Shown piece by piece: positions 35,702 through 46,285 of a stretch of 64,000 nucleotides of DNA. A model generated the notes under the pieces. The model was given only the letters and a program-made list of their open reading frames with translations. It was not told the origin of the DNA and did not search any database. Source of the stretch: Siphonodentalium dalli (Eukaryota; Mollusca; Scaphopoda; Gadilida; Siphonodentaliidae); assembly GCA_032622095.1 (NCBI GenBank), contig CP136062.1, forward strand, positions 131,209,282-131,273,281, in the 5' to 3' direction. Position 1 is the stretch's first letter; every line of letters begins with the position of its first letter. The position numbers were made by a program, and so were the translations under genes.

Positions 35702-35955
35702 CAAGCCTTGAAATAGTGTGCCAGTCATTTGCAGAATGAGGTCCCCAGAGGGTAAATTTAGTGATGCTACCCCGCATAGCGGGCTAGCATCACCAAATTA
35801 ACCCTCTGGGAACCTCATTCTGCTGAGTTGTAAGCAGAATGAGGTCCACAGAGGGTGAATTTGCTTATGCTAGCCCACTATGCGGGGTAGCATCACTAAA
35901 TTAACCCTCTGGGGACCTCATTCTGCAAATGACAGACACACTATTTCAAGGCTTG
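35702..35955. mobile_element. Double-palindrome foldback related to the 59-63 kb element
   Basis: The outer arms (CAAGCCTTGAAATAGTGTG with CAGTCATTTGCAG) are inverted around a centre near 35828. Each arm is itself a palindrome running from GCAGAATGAGGT to ACCTCATTCTGC through AGAGGGT...ACCCTCT. The same ~125-bp arm sequence forms part of both inverted arms of the 3.75-kb element (59519-59640 and 62567-62693). 254 bp, non-coding. Confidence 0.8.
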
Positions 35956-36167
35956 TTTAGAAGTACAAAGATGTTGCTTTAAGTTGGACATTGCCCACTG
36001 GCCGTATATACACATACGTCATTTGTAAATAAGTGGTAGGATAATACTAATTAGTTGTCAGTAATTTTATAGTGCAATGGCAATTTACATCGATTTCTTT
36101 GACAGAAAATATTTGACATTTATATACGGTTATTTTGAGATATCTTATCAGGTTATGCCCCCCCCCC

Positions 36168-36585
36168 AGTCGTAAGTCGGGATCTTTTTACCCTGTGCCA
36201 ATAATGCATTCTCTTATATATGCGAGTCGACCATAGGTCGCCTCGCATATATAAGAGAATGCATTGGCCTAACAATTTTTTACAATTATAATAATTTGTT
36301 CTTGTATTCTTTAACAATTTTATAATTTCACCCATACGGAGCCCCAGACAAACATGAGCAGACGACACTCTTCTATATGCTTCTATATATGTGTGGGGCT
36401 CCCTGCAGGGTAATGGATGTTTTTTATTGTATGTCCTAAAAATTGTAAGGAACATTTATTTAAAAAACATGATAAAAAATTGTTATGCCAATGCATTCTC
36501 TTATATATGCGAGGCGACCTATGGTCGACTCGCATATATAAGAGAATGCATTGGCACAGGGTAAAAAAAATCCCGACTTACGACT
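36168..36585. mobile_element. Nested-palindrome foldback
   Basis: The outer arms 36168-36283 and 36466-36585 (CCAGTCGTAAGTCGGGAT, ACCCTGTGCCAAT) are inverted. Within each arm lies a near-perfect ~66-bp palindrome, TGCATTCTCTTATATATGCG mirrored around a TCGACCATAGGTCGCC centre. The core between the arms (36284-36465) is unique. Non-coding. Confidence 0.82.
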
Positions 36586-37165
36586 GGATTTGATATGGCG
36601 GGTCACATATAGTTTCCTTTTTCACATTAATGAATAGAAAATTATCAAAATCTGAAAGATCTAAAAACTCAGGAAAAGCATTGGCTTAATGTGTAAAATA
36701 TTGTCGAGTAAATCTTGGCAAGGAGCACATTTCATAACAAAATGATATGCATGTTCAACCTGTTCCGCGAACAAATGATATCATTGACTGGTAATGGAGG
36801 CTGTTTGTGCCTTCCTCTCTCTAATTCGAGTTTATAATTGTTCAACCTTAATCAAGTAAAATACAACATTGCTTCGGCTGCATGATATACACTCCAGTAT
36901 ATATGGCTCCAATTTATACTTAATCTTGAAAAACCAGTACGTGCGTAATTTGTTACCGCCTGATATTTTCTCGTCATCGAACATAGCACCACCAAAGCTC
37001 TCAATATGTTCAGTATCCAACTTGTTCAATAGTTCTTTTACTTAGTGTAAACAGTATTTAATCCATATAATTCATAAAGTAATTACAACATAATAACAAG
37101 TTATGGTATGGAGGGGATTCGACAGCAAGCTAATAGCTTATATGTGTCGTCTCTTTTACTTGAAA
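36586..37165. other. No gene recognised
   Basis: Unassigned AT-rich sequence. Confidence 0.35.
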
Positions 37166-37800
37166 TTATTTAGATTTATCTGTGTTTGAAAAGTCTATTT
37201 CGTAATTTAGAAATAAAGAATTCCAACCTGGCCAGACCTGGCATATAGAAGTAATCGCTTGATCTTCTACCAGGTTCCACATTCGATATCTATATATAAT
37301 TTGCCATGTGAGCGAAGTGCTCACAGGGGCGGCATATAAGGGAGCCTGTTTCAATTAGTTTTCTGAACATACGACTCAATGCGTCATGTATGAGTGGCAA
37401 TATCCCTAGTTCCGCTCGCGCTTCGTGACTCAAAAATATTTCGGTTTACGCCCAATATATGTTTTGCATAGCTGTTCAAAAGATAAGTTATCACTGTTCG
37501 GATTTGCTAAATTTCCGGCCCAAATTTCACTTCCGTATAACATGATATGATTGATTAATTTATATTTCGTTGGTAATGATAATTGTATTTTCGACCAAAG
37601 AGTTTGAGTTAAAGACATATTATGGACTTGTTCGTGTGCGTGAAACTGATAAGTTGGTATGCAGGCGCTATGCCAACTTAAGGAATGTAGCATTCTATTA
37701 ACATCGCCGAAAATCTCAAGCAAATTGACCACACCACTCCATAGAAAACATCGTGTGAATTACGCTCAATTGTAAATATTTACTTCTCGATTCGGGACGC
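37166..37800 (-). pseudogene. Probable LINE post-RT remnant (dispersed repeat E)
   Basis: On the minus strand 37732-37430 is open and reads GDVNRMLHSLSWHSACIPTY, then LSLPTKYKLINHIMLYGSEI followed by WAGN. The xxLYGSEIWxxN pattern is typical of the region downstream of LINE reverse transcriptases. A different frame continues with EARAELGILPLIHDALSRM below 37430. Diverged relatives lie at 56320-56562 and 56890-57180. Lineage is uncertain. Confidence 0.55.
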
Positions 37801-39466
37801 ATTTGTCAGCGATAAATTACCGAACACGATTTCGCCATCGAAAGTCACTTTATTTAATTAATGTAATAGAATGACGATGTGTTTAGTTAATTTGGATATA
37901 ATATTTGTAAAAATAACTACTTTGAGCAAGATTATTCTCCATTTTATTTTATCACCCTACCGGAGTGTTTCACATCACTTTAAGCGAACCATTATTAATT
38001 TGAGTCGGTTTACACGATTCGTCAAAAACTGTTTCTCATATTGTCAATATATATATTGAACAGTGTATACATACATATATACTGTACATATATATGATAT
38101 CCCTTGTCGGTCGCTGACCGAGGACGTGTTGACAGGGGGTTGTGTGGGGTGTCCCAAACCCCTAAGTTTGGTAAAAACAATTCAACAGTTGAAAATCGAA
38201 TGCCTGGCACAACAATGGTTAGAACTTTCACACCAATATAGGTTGAAATTATTCTCCTATAGTTTGAATTGCCAACTAGTAATTTGAGAGGATAGTTGTT
38301 GTTTTTGGACAACAGTCGCAGTCGTTTAAGGTGGTGCAGTTGTAAAATCAAAGTATGACAAAAACATAGATATTCTGATCTAGCCACGTCCCAGAACCAG
38401 ATATCCATGGTCGGTAAATATCCGATCCTATATCTTACCTTCGCATATATATGTCACTAGACGCGTTTTCAGAAATCAGTATCCATACGATGGTCGTGAA
38501 AAATCAGCCATTAACATGTCATGAACTAATCCGCTTCCCTGACAAGCGGCCGTGAAGAAGTAACCACGCCGTGTTCAAAGAGCCATGCTGATCCCAGAGT
38601 AAAGTTCCGAGAATCAATAGAATTTACGAACAATGGATATGAAGCATCGGCCCGGAGATGCTGGGTGGCGCCGTCGCGCCTAATGACGATAATCTTCATG
38701 TATACGTGTACATGTAAAAACAACGTGAAAGCATTGAAACTAGGTTTAAAGTATTGAACTAGCTGAATTCCCGTGGCGGATTTAACCGGTCCCAATAAAA
38801 GCCGAGAGCACCCGACCGTACCACCCTAGGACACCGAACGAAATGGTTCTTGCACCATCATGCATAATAGACCTCTATGGACCAAAGTTCCATTCCCCAA
38901 AAGTCCGTAGCTCCAGCGGAACAGCCTTACCACCGATTGCGCAACATACGTAAAAAAAAAGGCACCGATCGCACCTCCCCTAGCTGTCTGATCATGGAAA
39001 GGGATATGCTATCATGCAACAAGACATATTTAATAAGGGAGTTCGCTTTTTATATCCCCCCTCATTTAAAGTGACACGCTCGTTTTAAACAATTATATAT
39101 ATTTGATATATTTTTCAATTTATATTTGACGCGTTTATACGACACGCTCCTGTGGACTGGCCTAAAATTTCCTGATATCAGTCAGTTTGACAATCGCTTT
39201 TAACTACTCACTTGTCTCGTCTGGTATCTATCAATGATTGGCGTGACCATGCAAAATACATGTAATTTACATACATAAATTACATACAAGTGTGTATCCA
39301 CCATCATGGTCACTTTCAAAATAGTATAGTGCGACACACCCGAGCGCAGATGGCGCGAGTACGCATGCTCACCAGGGAAAACATAAACAAAAATAGGTTA
39401 AATTTTGGGCGCTTTATGAGATTTTGGCAGTCATATTGGAGGCGGACTAGATTCAAAATGTGATAG
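37801..39466. other. No gene; fragment of dispersed repeat D at 38115-38330
   Basis: Near 38115-38330 the phrases GGGGTGTCCCAAACCCC, CAATTCAACAGTTGAAAAT, TTTCACACCAATA and TTGTTTTTGGAC match repeat D elsewhere. The remainder is unassigned. The open frame on the minus strand at 38526-38795 has no recognised motif and is not called. Confidence 0.4.
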
Positions 39467-39470
39467 TTAA

Positions 39471-39992
39471 AGATGGATTATCTCTTTAAATAATTGTTTT
39501 TAAATAGTTGCGTGGGTATAAAATAATAGATATGAAATGAAGACCTATGTCCGGAAAAGCTTCTATCAATTAATATTGATTTTATTTCGAATATTAAATC
39601 GGGCCCATTTATGTTACTATTTTTAGAACCGACCATTCGGATGAGACCGTATTGCGATATAGAGCACTGGGCTGTTCCTACGGCTACGCATCGAATGTCA
39701 AATGTCACAGATTGGTTGTTTGTATTGTTTTGTTCCACAGATATTTAAGCGATAATGAGTATAATTAACGTTTATTTGTGACAAAATTGCACAATATAAT
39801 TTCTGGTCTCTGTTAACAGTAACCACTATTGTTCGTTAGCTGAACAAACACACCTTTTTAGACCAGAAAATATTCGAAATAAAATTAATATTAATCGATA
39901 GAAGCATTTCCGGACAGGAGTCTTCGATTCAAATCTAATATTTTATACCCCGGTAACTATATAATACATGTTTACAAAGAGATAATCCACCT
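39471..39992. mobile_element. MITE family D-TTAA (TTAA target duplication)
   Basis: The ends AGATGGATTATCTC and GAGATAATCCACCT are flanked by TTAA (39467-39470 and 39993-39996). Long arms continue (GGGTATAAAATA, TCCGGAAAAGCTTCTATCAA, TTATTTCGAATATT and their inverse). It is 522 bp and non-coding. This is a fourth family sharing the AGR...YCT ends and TTAA target with families A-C. Confidence 0.85.
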
Positions 39993-39996
39993 TTAA

Positions 39997-40619
39997 CACT
40001 ATTATATACAACTATGAGATACCCGTTATTGGTGAACAAAGTATGGGGTTCACATGTCGATCCTCTCTGCCATCGCGGCTATCGCCTCTGACTAGATGTA
40101 TCATTTCGCCCAATTTGGGCGTTTATCTGATGGCTGTTTTTCATCTGACGTGTGTATCGGATAAATGATGTGGAGGATTTATGTAAATGTTAGCCCAATC
40201 TACATTTCCAAGTAACGATGGTTTTGTTGTTTATTTTGAGGAATAATACCGCATCAGATGAATTCAGCCCAAATATGTTAACAGTTGTCGTGTAGAACAT
40301 TTGCAGTAGGTTAGCGTTATTTAGTATTTGTGGATGTCCTTTAACATGGGGAAAATAGACTACTGCGCTTGAACGAGCATGTGAATTTGTCGTTTTTAAT
40401 GTATAGCAACTTGATAATCAATAACAGAGGCATTCTCTGTCAAATACAGTCGCTCTATTTACGGTATTAATTGCGGAACTTTCTAAAGTAAACTACGCGT
40501 AAACGGGTACATACTGTAAATTATAGAAGGTGTCGGATCGGCCTAATCTCCCCGGGGCGAGTTCGACGTGTGCCAATTCGGCACACCTATAAGATGTATC
40601 CGAGGCCGAATCCGACTCG
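39997..40619. other. No gene recognised
   Basis: Unassigned sequence. Confidence 0.35.
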
Positions 40620-40985
40620 GAATAAAAGGTGTAACCGGGGTGTTATATAGCGTTTGGTCCGTTGTTTCTCAATGAATATTATTGAAATTTGGTGTATATG
40701 TCCGGACTGGGACATGGAATACAACGACGTTTGAATTGTTTTTAAATTTACAAATTTGTTGATTTTATTCATTTTTTTACGTTCTGAAACACACTATAAA
40801 GGTGTATAAAAGGTGTGAGCGGACTTGATGTCGCATTATCTTCTTTGTTTATAAATGGACAAGACTTAAATATAGTGCATATGTCCGGGTTATGACATGG
40901 ACAACATTAACGTTTGAATTGTTCTTAAATTCACAAATTTGTTGATTTTATTCAACTTTTCGTTCTTTCATTCTATAAAGTGTAA
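40620..40985. repeat. Two diverged ~185-bp tandem units
   Basis: ATATGTCCGG, GACATGGA, ACGTTTGAATTGTT, TTAAATT, ACAAATTTGTTGATTTTATT and CACTATAAAG or TTCTATAAAG occur in the same order in both units. Non-coding. Confidence 0.7.
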
Positions 40986-41129
40986 ACGGTCGGCCCAATT
41001 TAAAAGGTTAAGCGGCTTATGTGCTTAGTGTTATAGGTAATCGGATTAACTAATTGGCGACTCTAAACTATTGTGTTTTGGGGTATTTGAGCTTTTTTGT
41101 GAAATAATAATTGAGGATGTGAATACATT

Positions 41130-41460
41130 TATTTTAAGTGATAATAAACACATACAATATAATAACGAACACGAGACATACATAATTTATAAACTGTTAA
41201 CAAAAGATATCAAATTCAATACATGACAAAGATGACTCAGTGAAGTTTATAAATTGAACATAAAAACATTAAGGTAAGAATCTTTTTAAGGAATGCAACT
41301 TTATTTAATGATAATAAACACATAAATTAAAATAACAAACATGAGACATACATGATTTATAAACTGTTAACAAAAGATATCAAATTCAATACATGACAAA
41401 GATGACTCAGTGAAGTTTATAAAGTGAACATAAAAATATTAAGGTAATAATCTTTTAAAG
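41130..41460. repeat. Two ~163-bp tandem units, high identity
   Basis: GATAATAAACACATA through AGACATACAT, ATTTATAAACTGTTAACAAA, TACATGACAAAGATGACTCA and GTGAAGTTTATAAA is repeated almost exactly (about 41139-41290 and 41308-41456). Recent duplication, non-coding. Confidence 0.85.
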
Positions 41461-42256
41461 CATTACTAAACCGTTTAGCACAGACCACAGTCCACTTCAC
41501 TCATCCGATCATCACCAAACTTCATATTTATCTTGATATTGATCTATCAGATAAGAGCTATCAAATATTTTATTAATTTCATAGGAAAAAATGGTCGCCA
41601 GCGGCCATATTGCATACGTTATATGTTATCGCGTCATGTCGATATCTAGTATTACTTAGAAATTTCACCTTTCAAGATTCATAATTGCTCCATTGACTGT
41701 AACAGATGAAATTATTCCCCTATTCGGATAGAGTGTCACTGAAACTTTATTTTGTCAGACTGTCTGTATAGTCACTGATTATATGTGGCAATAATCTGTA
41801 ATAAGATGTAGCACTATTTTATTTTATATCTACATGTAGTGCTGTTTTTATACAACAATTCTAATCCCCCCTTAGATCATCATGTGATCGACCATACATC
41901 GCGCGCGAGGACCTGGTTGAATTAAGGGGGGTTTTATGGATCACTTCTGTCCTCAAGCTAGATTATACTTATGCCATGTAATGGCATGTTTCTAACGTGG
42001 AGGGTTAGATATGCTTGAAACACCACCACTCTTCAATTCACACCAAGTTCTCAGCTGTCATGTTCGGATATTAGAACCCATAGCCATGATATATGGTTTA
42101 TTGTGTGTATACTAGTAATATAGTTATTTTCAGTACCTTTATATACCAGTACTGTGTATAACAATGCATATAAATTAATCCATGTATACATGTATATTGA
42201 TTCAACGGATTCAGTGGTTTTGTCCATCAGTCTATCAAATTTGCGGGGAAAACATG
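41461..42256. other. No gene; fragment of a dispersed repeat
   Basis: 41505-41620 (CATCACCAAACTTCATAT, GAGCTATC, TGGTCGCCAGCGGCCAT) resembles 44660-44770 and, inverted, the interior of the hAT-like element near 34.0 kb. The rest is unassigned. Confidence 0.45.
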
Positions 42257-42784
42257 CACTCTTAGAACAAATGTGTATAAATACTACACAATATGTGTTA
42301 CATTTGATCTTAAACAAAATTGTGTAGAAATGCAACATGACATAAATGTGTCGGTGGAATTTTCCCAACATTGAATATGAGTGAATATGTGAGTATATTA
42401 TATTTAATATATGAGATATTTTCTATTTGAGACATAAACCTCGTAACAGCTGCCATAATAAAAAATTGGCAGCTGCTTTAAAATTTTCTGCTACACAATT
42501 ATGTGTTGTTCCGTTTTTACACAAACATAGTGTATAAAAAATTTTTAAGCTGCCAATAAATTATTGTTTGTTCTGTGGTAGCCATTACGAGTTTTGTGTC
42601 TCCAATATAACACATTTCATCTAATAAATATGATACACTCACATATTCAATCATATTCAACGTTGATGATATTCCACCGACATATTTAATAATTATATGT
42701 CATGTGTCATTTCTACACAATTTTGTTTTAAGATCAATTGTAACACATTTTGTGTAGTATTTATACACATTTGTTCTAAGAGTG
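42257..42784. mobile_element. Foldback element of 528 bp
   Basis: The ends CACTCTTAGAAC and GTTCTAAGAGTG are perfectly inverted. The arms continue through ACAAATGTGTATAAATACTA, TTTGATCTTAAA(A)CAAAA and TGTGTCGGTGGAAT to a centre near 42510. It is non-coding. A target duplication was not identifiable. Confidence 0.85.
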
Positions 42785-43057
42785 TGGCCACCAGCAGAAC
42801 AGTGAGTACACCCTGCTAAATTTCAAATTTGAATCAATTGGCGCACCCTGCAGCCAGCTTTTATTGGAGAACTTTTTCTCATGTGGATATTTTGGGTCAC
42901 CGCTAGATGTGAGCCATATTTTGTTCTCATACTTTCCTTGCGAAAACATCACTGTCAGCCGTGATCTTGAATTTTACTATTTTTATGGCTAAATAATTTG
43001 GTTGATCCTACAGACGACACCCCTTGTCCGATCGTCACAAGATTCCACAATGATCTT

Positions 43058-44577
43058 CTGGATAACCCTTGGAACAAACGTCGCACTACCGACGAATCGA
43101 ATTCAATTATTTGAATTAGATTCGTCGGTAGTGCGACGTTTGTTGCAAATAAATGCGAGTAGACGCACTACCGACGAAGAATGCGTGTGGTCAACACGAA
43201 TTTAATTGCTGATGCGTCTGAGATCCGTGTTTGAAACAAACGTCGCATCACCGTCGACTCGAATTCAATTCGGAGACATGCAAACGAGCTGCATAATGAT
43301 ATGCTAATGAGGGAATTCCAATTCAAACTGGAAAACACCAACGAGCATGACGTAATTTGGTGGTATTTGAATTCGAGTCGACGAAAGTGCGACGTTTGTT
43401 TCAAATTAAATGCGAGTAGACGCACTAAATAAATATTTATTCCGTTTGGATATACACGCTATATATAACACTGTGCATGGACGTATGCAAATTTAACATC
43501 AACGATGGGTTGAAATTGTTCTTGTAATTTGATTTTCCAGCAATGAATTATTGGGGAATTTGTTGTTTTTAGACCAACATTTGCACATTTTCCTACTTTT
43601 GGTCCAACATTTTGACTGAAATGGTTTGTGTCCTGGTCCCTCATGACCCCCGTGGCCAGCCAAAAAACTGCTAATTATTTTCCTATGCTTCCGTTCAAAA
43701 TTATGAACTTAAATGGTCATCAGTTGGAAATTTTCGAACCTTCGTGGGGGTTTCAGGTTGGAAATTGTCAGCACACTTGGAAAGCTTGAGGCCAGTCTAA
43801 TGCTATATAGGTTTTTGCGGTTTTCATGTTCAAAGTTTTCTCCCGCTGTGCCAAACAATGATCGGATTTTCAGGTTCAGATCTCTGATTTTTCTTCTACT
43901 GGCAGAACCATGGTCCGCCCAGTGCATGATCACAAATCTACTAATCCATTCAGAATACGCCATTATCCAGGCATATGAAGGAACAGCCAAGGGGGTGCAA
44001 ATTGAATTACGCAAATTTATTAGCCCCCCCGCAACCGAGACCCTATAGCCGTACGTCCCTGCCCGCCATGGTTATTTTACCGCGTGATTTTAGATAGGCA
44101 TACTGACGAAATATATAGTGATATAGCGCGTTGACCTCAACTTGCTATTAAATTGTTAAAACGGTACAACGTTTTCGTATAAAAATAAACTGGACCTGAT
44201 TTCTTTCAGACAAGTTCAAAGCAAAATACCACCTAAAGAATCATGTCCGACCTAAAATATGTATCAAATACCTACGAAATAGCGATATAAAACCAATAAT
44301 TTCCACTCCTCAGAATAGTAACATTAATTTCGTCGCTTGGAAGTCAAAAGCCACATTTTCTCACTAAATTTTACGTTTTAGAATTGATATAAAACTTCCT
44401 ATTTTAGCCGTTTTGACGAAAACCCTTATGAACGCTTTATGCCATTTTAAGAAATCATTTAGATTCGTCTTGAATTAAATGCGACGTTTGTTTCAACAGA
44501 CGAATTATGAATTAAACTCGAGTCTAATTCTAATTGAATTAGATTCGTCGGTAGTGCGACGTTTGTTCCAAGGGTTA
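43058..44577. mobile_element. Cluster of nested foldbacks with AACAAACGTCGCAC ends
   Basis: The outer inverted ends are TAACCCTTGGAACAAACGTC plus GCACTACCGACGAAT, at 43063 and inverted at 44575. The motif AACAAACGTCGCA recurs inside: inverted at about 43130, direct at about 43238, inverted at about 43390 and 44485. Smaller hairpins are thus nested in larger ones. The middle (43500-44060) is a copy of repeat D. Open frames across it on both strands are shadows of repeat D. Confidence 0.75.
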
Positions 44578-45027
44578 CCAGGGTGAGAGTAATCTAATTT
44601 TTCCGAATTTCGTTAAAAAACATGACCACAGGCAGCAATTTGGTATCTTACTCTTTTACATATCCCTCATCTGATAGTCACCAAACTTCATATTGATCTT
44701 CGGGCTGACAACTAGATGGGAGCTATCGAATGCTTTGAATTTTTTTGGAAAACATTGTCGCCAGCAGTCATCTTCTATTTTGGTTTTTATATACATGTAT
44801 ATCTCTTCATGTGGATAGCCAGTATTACGCAGGTACTTCAACTTTCCGCATTCCTGTCATCATTTGAAATATAAAAATTTGCCTGATACATGCACCCTTC
44901 AAAATTTGTTTCGTCGTATCTATTTTAATGACCCGTATGGTAATATTGATATAGATATATTTGTCAAACATTTCTTTGTACAATATACAGGTATTTAGTT
45001 TGTAACTAAATCTAGAAATATATAATA
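44578..45027. other. No gene; dispersed repeat fragment
   Basis: 44665-44775 matches the 41.5-kb fragment (GTCACCAAACTTCATAT, GAGCTATCGAA, GTCGCCAGCAG). Nothing else recognised. Confidence 0.45.
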
Positions 45028-45532
45028 GTAGCTGGTGGACCGGACTTCGTCCGGGGTGTTCCCCTATGATTTTCGGAGAATTGCGCGATTTAACCTTTAA
45101 TTGACCATTTTAAAGGTGAAGGTCATGTCGGGATCACGATTTGACCCGTCCAAAACACTCCCCGGGCAAAAGTATCCGACAAAAGTCCCCGTCGAAATCC
45201 GCCCGGCTTTACCCGATTTGACCTTGAATTGACAATTTTGAATGTCAAGATCAGGTCGGGGTCATGATTTGACCCACCCGAAACACTCCTGGGACAAAAG
45301 TAACGGTAGGTATCAAATTTCGTTGAAATCCTTCCGTTTTACCAGATTTGACCTTGAATTGATCTTTTTGAATGTCAAAGTCAGGTCGGGATCAAGATTT
45401 GTCCGTCCCGTCCAAAATACTCCCTGGAAATAATTTCCCTTAGGTATCAAATTTCGCCAAATCTGTCCGGCAGTTTTCCCGGCCATAACTAACAGACAAA
45501 CAGACAGACAAATGTAAAAAATATATATTAGA
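45028..45532 (-). mobile_element. Helitron-like element, minus strand, downstream partner of a tandem pair
   Basis: On the minus strand it begins TC (45532-45531, TCTAATATATATTTTT). It ends with a perfect hairpin (CCGGAC, GAA, GTCCGG) and then CTAC (a CTAG variant, 45031-45028) before host T. The body holds three ~120-bp tandem units (TTTGACCTTGAATTGA, GGTCGGG, TCACGATTTGACCC). It abuts the next element directly, CTAG|TC. Non-coding. Confidence 0.75.
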
Positions 45533-45925
45533 CTAGCTGATGTACTCGACTTCATTCGGGCTATTTAGGGATTTTTTTTGCAATCGCCTCCATCTGGACA
45601 GTACCCAGTATATACAGCGTCTGGCCAAACTATTGTTCAATTGGTCCAGAAACATGCCTATATCAGCACGTTAGAGGACATGGTCCCACGTGAAATTGGA
45701 CGTGTCCATATTGCTCCCGGGATCGAAGTAGTCCTACACACACACAAATTTTTAGTCGGATCGGTCAAGGTCCAGAAACATGCCTATGAGCAAGGTCAAG
45801 TTGACACGTTAAATAACAAATCCGAGTCGGATCTGTCGAGCAGTGTTAGAGTCTATAACACATACACACATGCATTCATACATACACACATACATACAGA
45901 CAGGTGTTCCAAAATGTATAATCGA
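45533..45925 (-). mobile_element. Helitron-like element, minus strand, upstream partner
   Basis: On the minus strand it ends with CTAG (45536-45533), preceded by a short CCGAATGAAGTCGAG hairpin remnant. It probably starts with TC at 45925-45924 (TCGATTATACATTTTGG) after host A. A microsatellite-like CATACACACA stretch lies near its start. Non-coding. Confidence 0.68.
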
Positions 45926-46285
45926 TAGCTACAACAATTCTATGGTAGATAGTTCACGGGCGACCTGATGCATGCATCTTAGTTTTCTTGTGTTATTCTG
46001 GCAAGCACCGCCAACTATTCATCGTGAGTGTGTTCAACTCATTGTTCTTTTTATTAGTGACAGCTACCTGTGGGGGAAACCGGATCAATCAATAAACATT
46101 AGCTATGACAGCTAAACAATGCCCCCAATCCAATAATTCACTGAAATGAATACCTGGGACAGAAAAAGGATGAGGTGAATAAACACACGGAACGACCTCC
46201 CATCAGATGTAGTTAATGTGAAGACAGTAAATTATTTTGAAAATAAATTAGATCAATTTCTTGAAACAAGCAGAAAGAAATACAT
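45926..46285. other. No gene recognised
   Basis: Unassigned sequence between a Helitron pair and the next inverted-repeat complex. Confidence 0.35.

Noticed and set aside
38526-38795. 89-residue minus-strand open frame
   Set aside because: Composition is not repetitive, but no motif, homologous copy or splice context supports a gene.
43709-44048. Paired sense and antisense frames of ~100 residues
   Set aside because: Both lie in repeat D, whose other copies do not keep the frame open.
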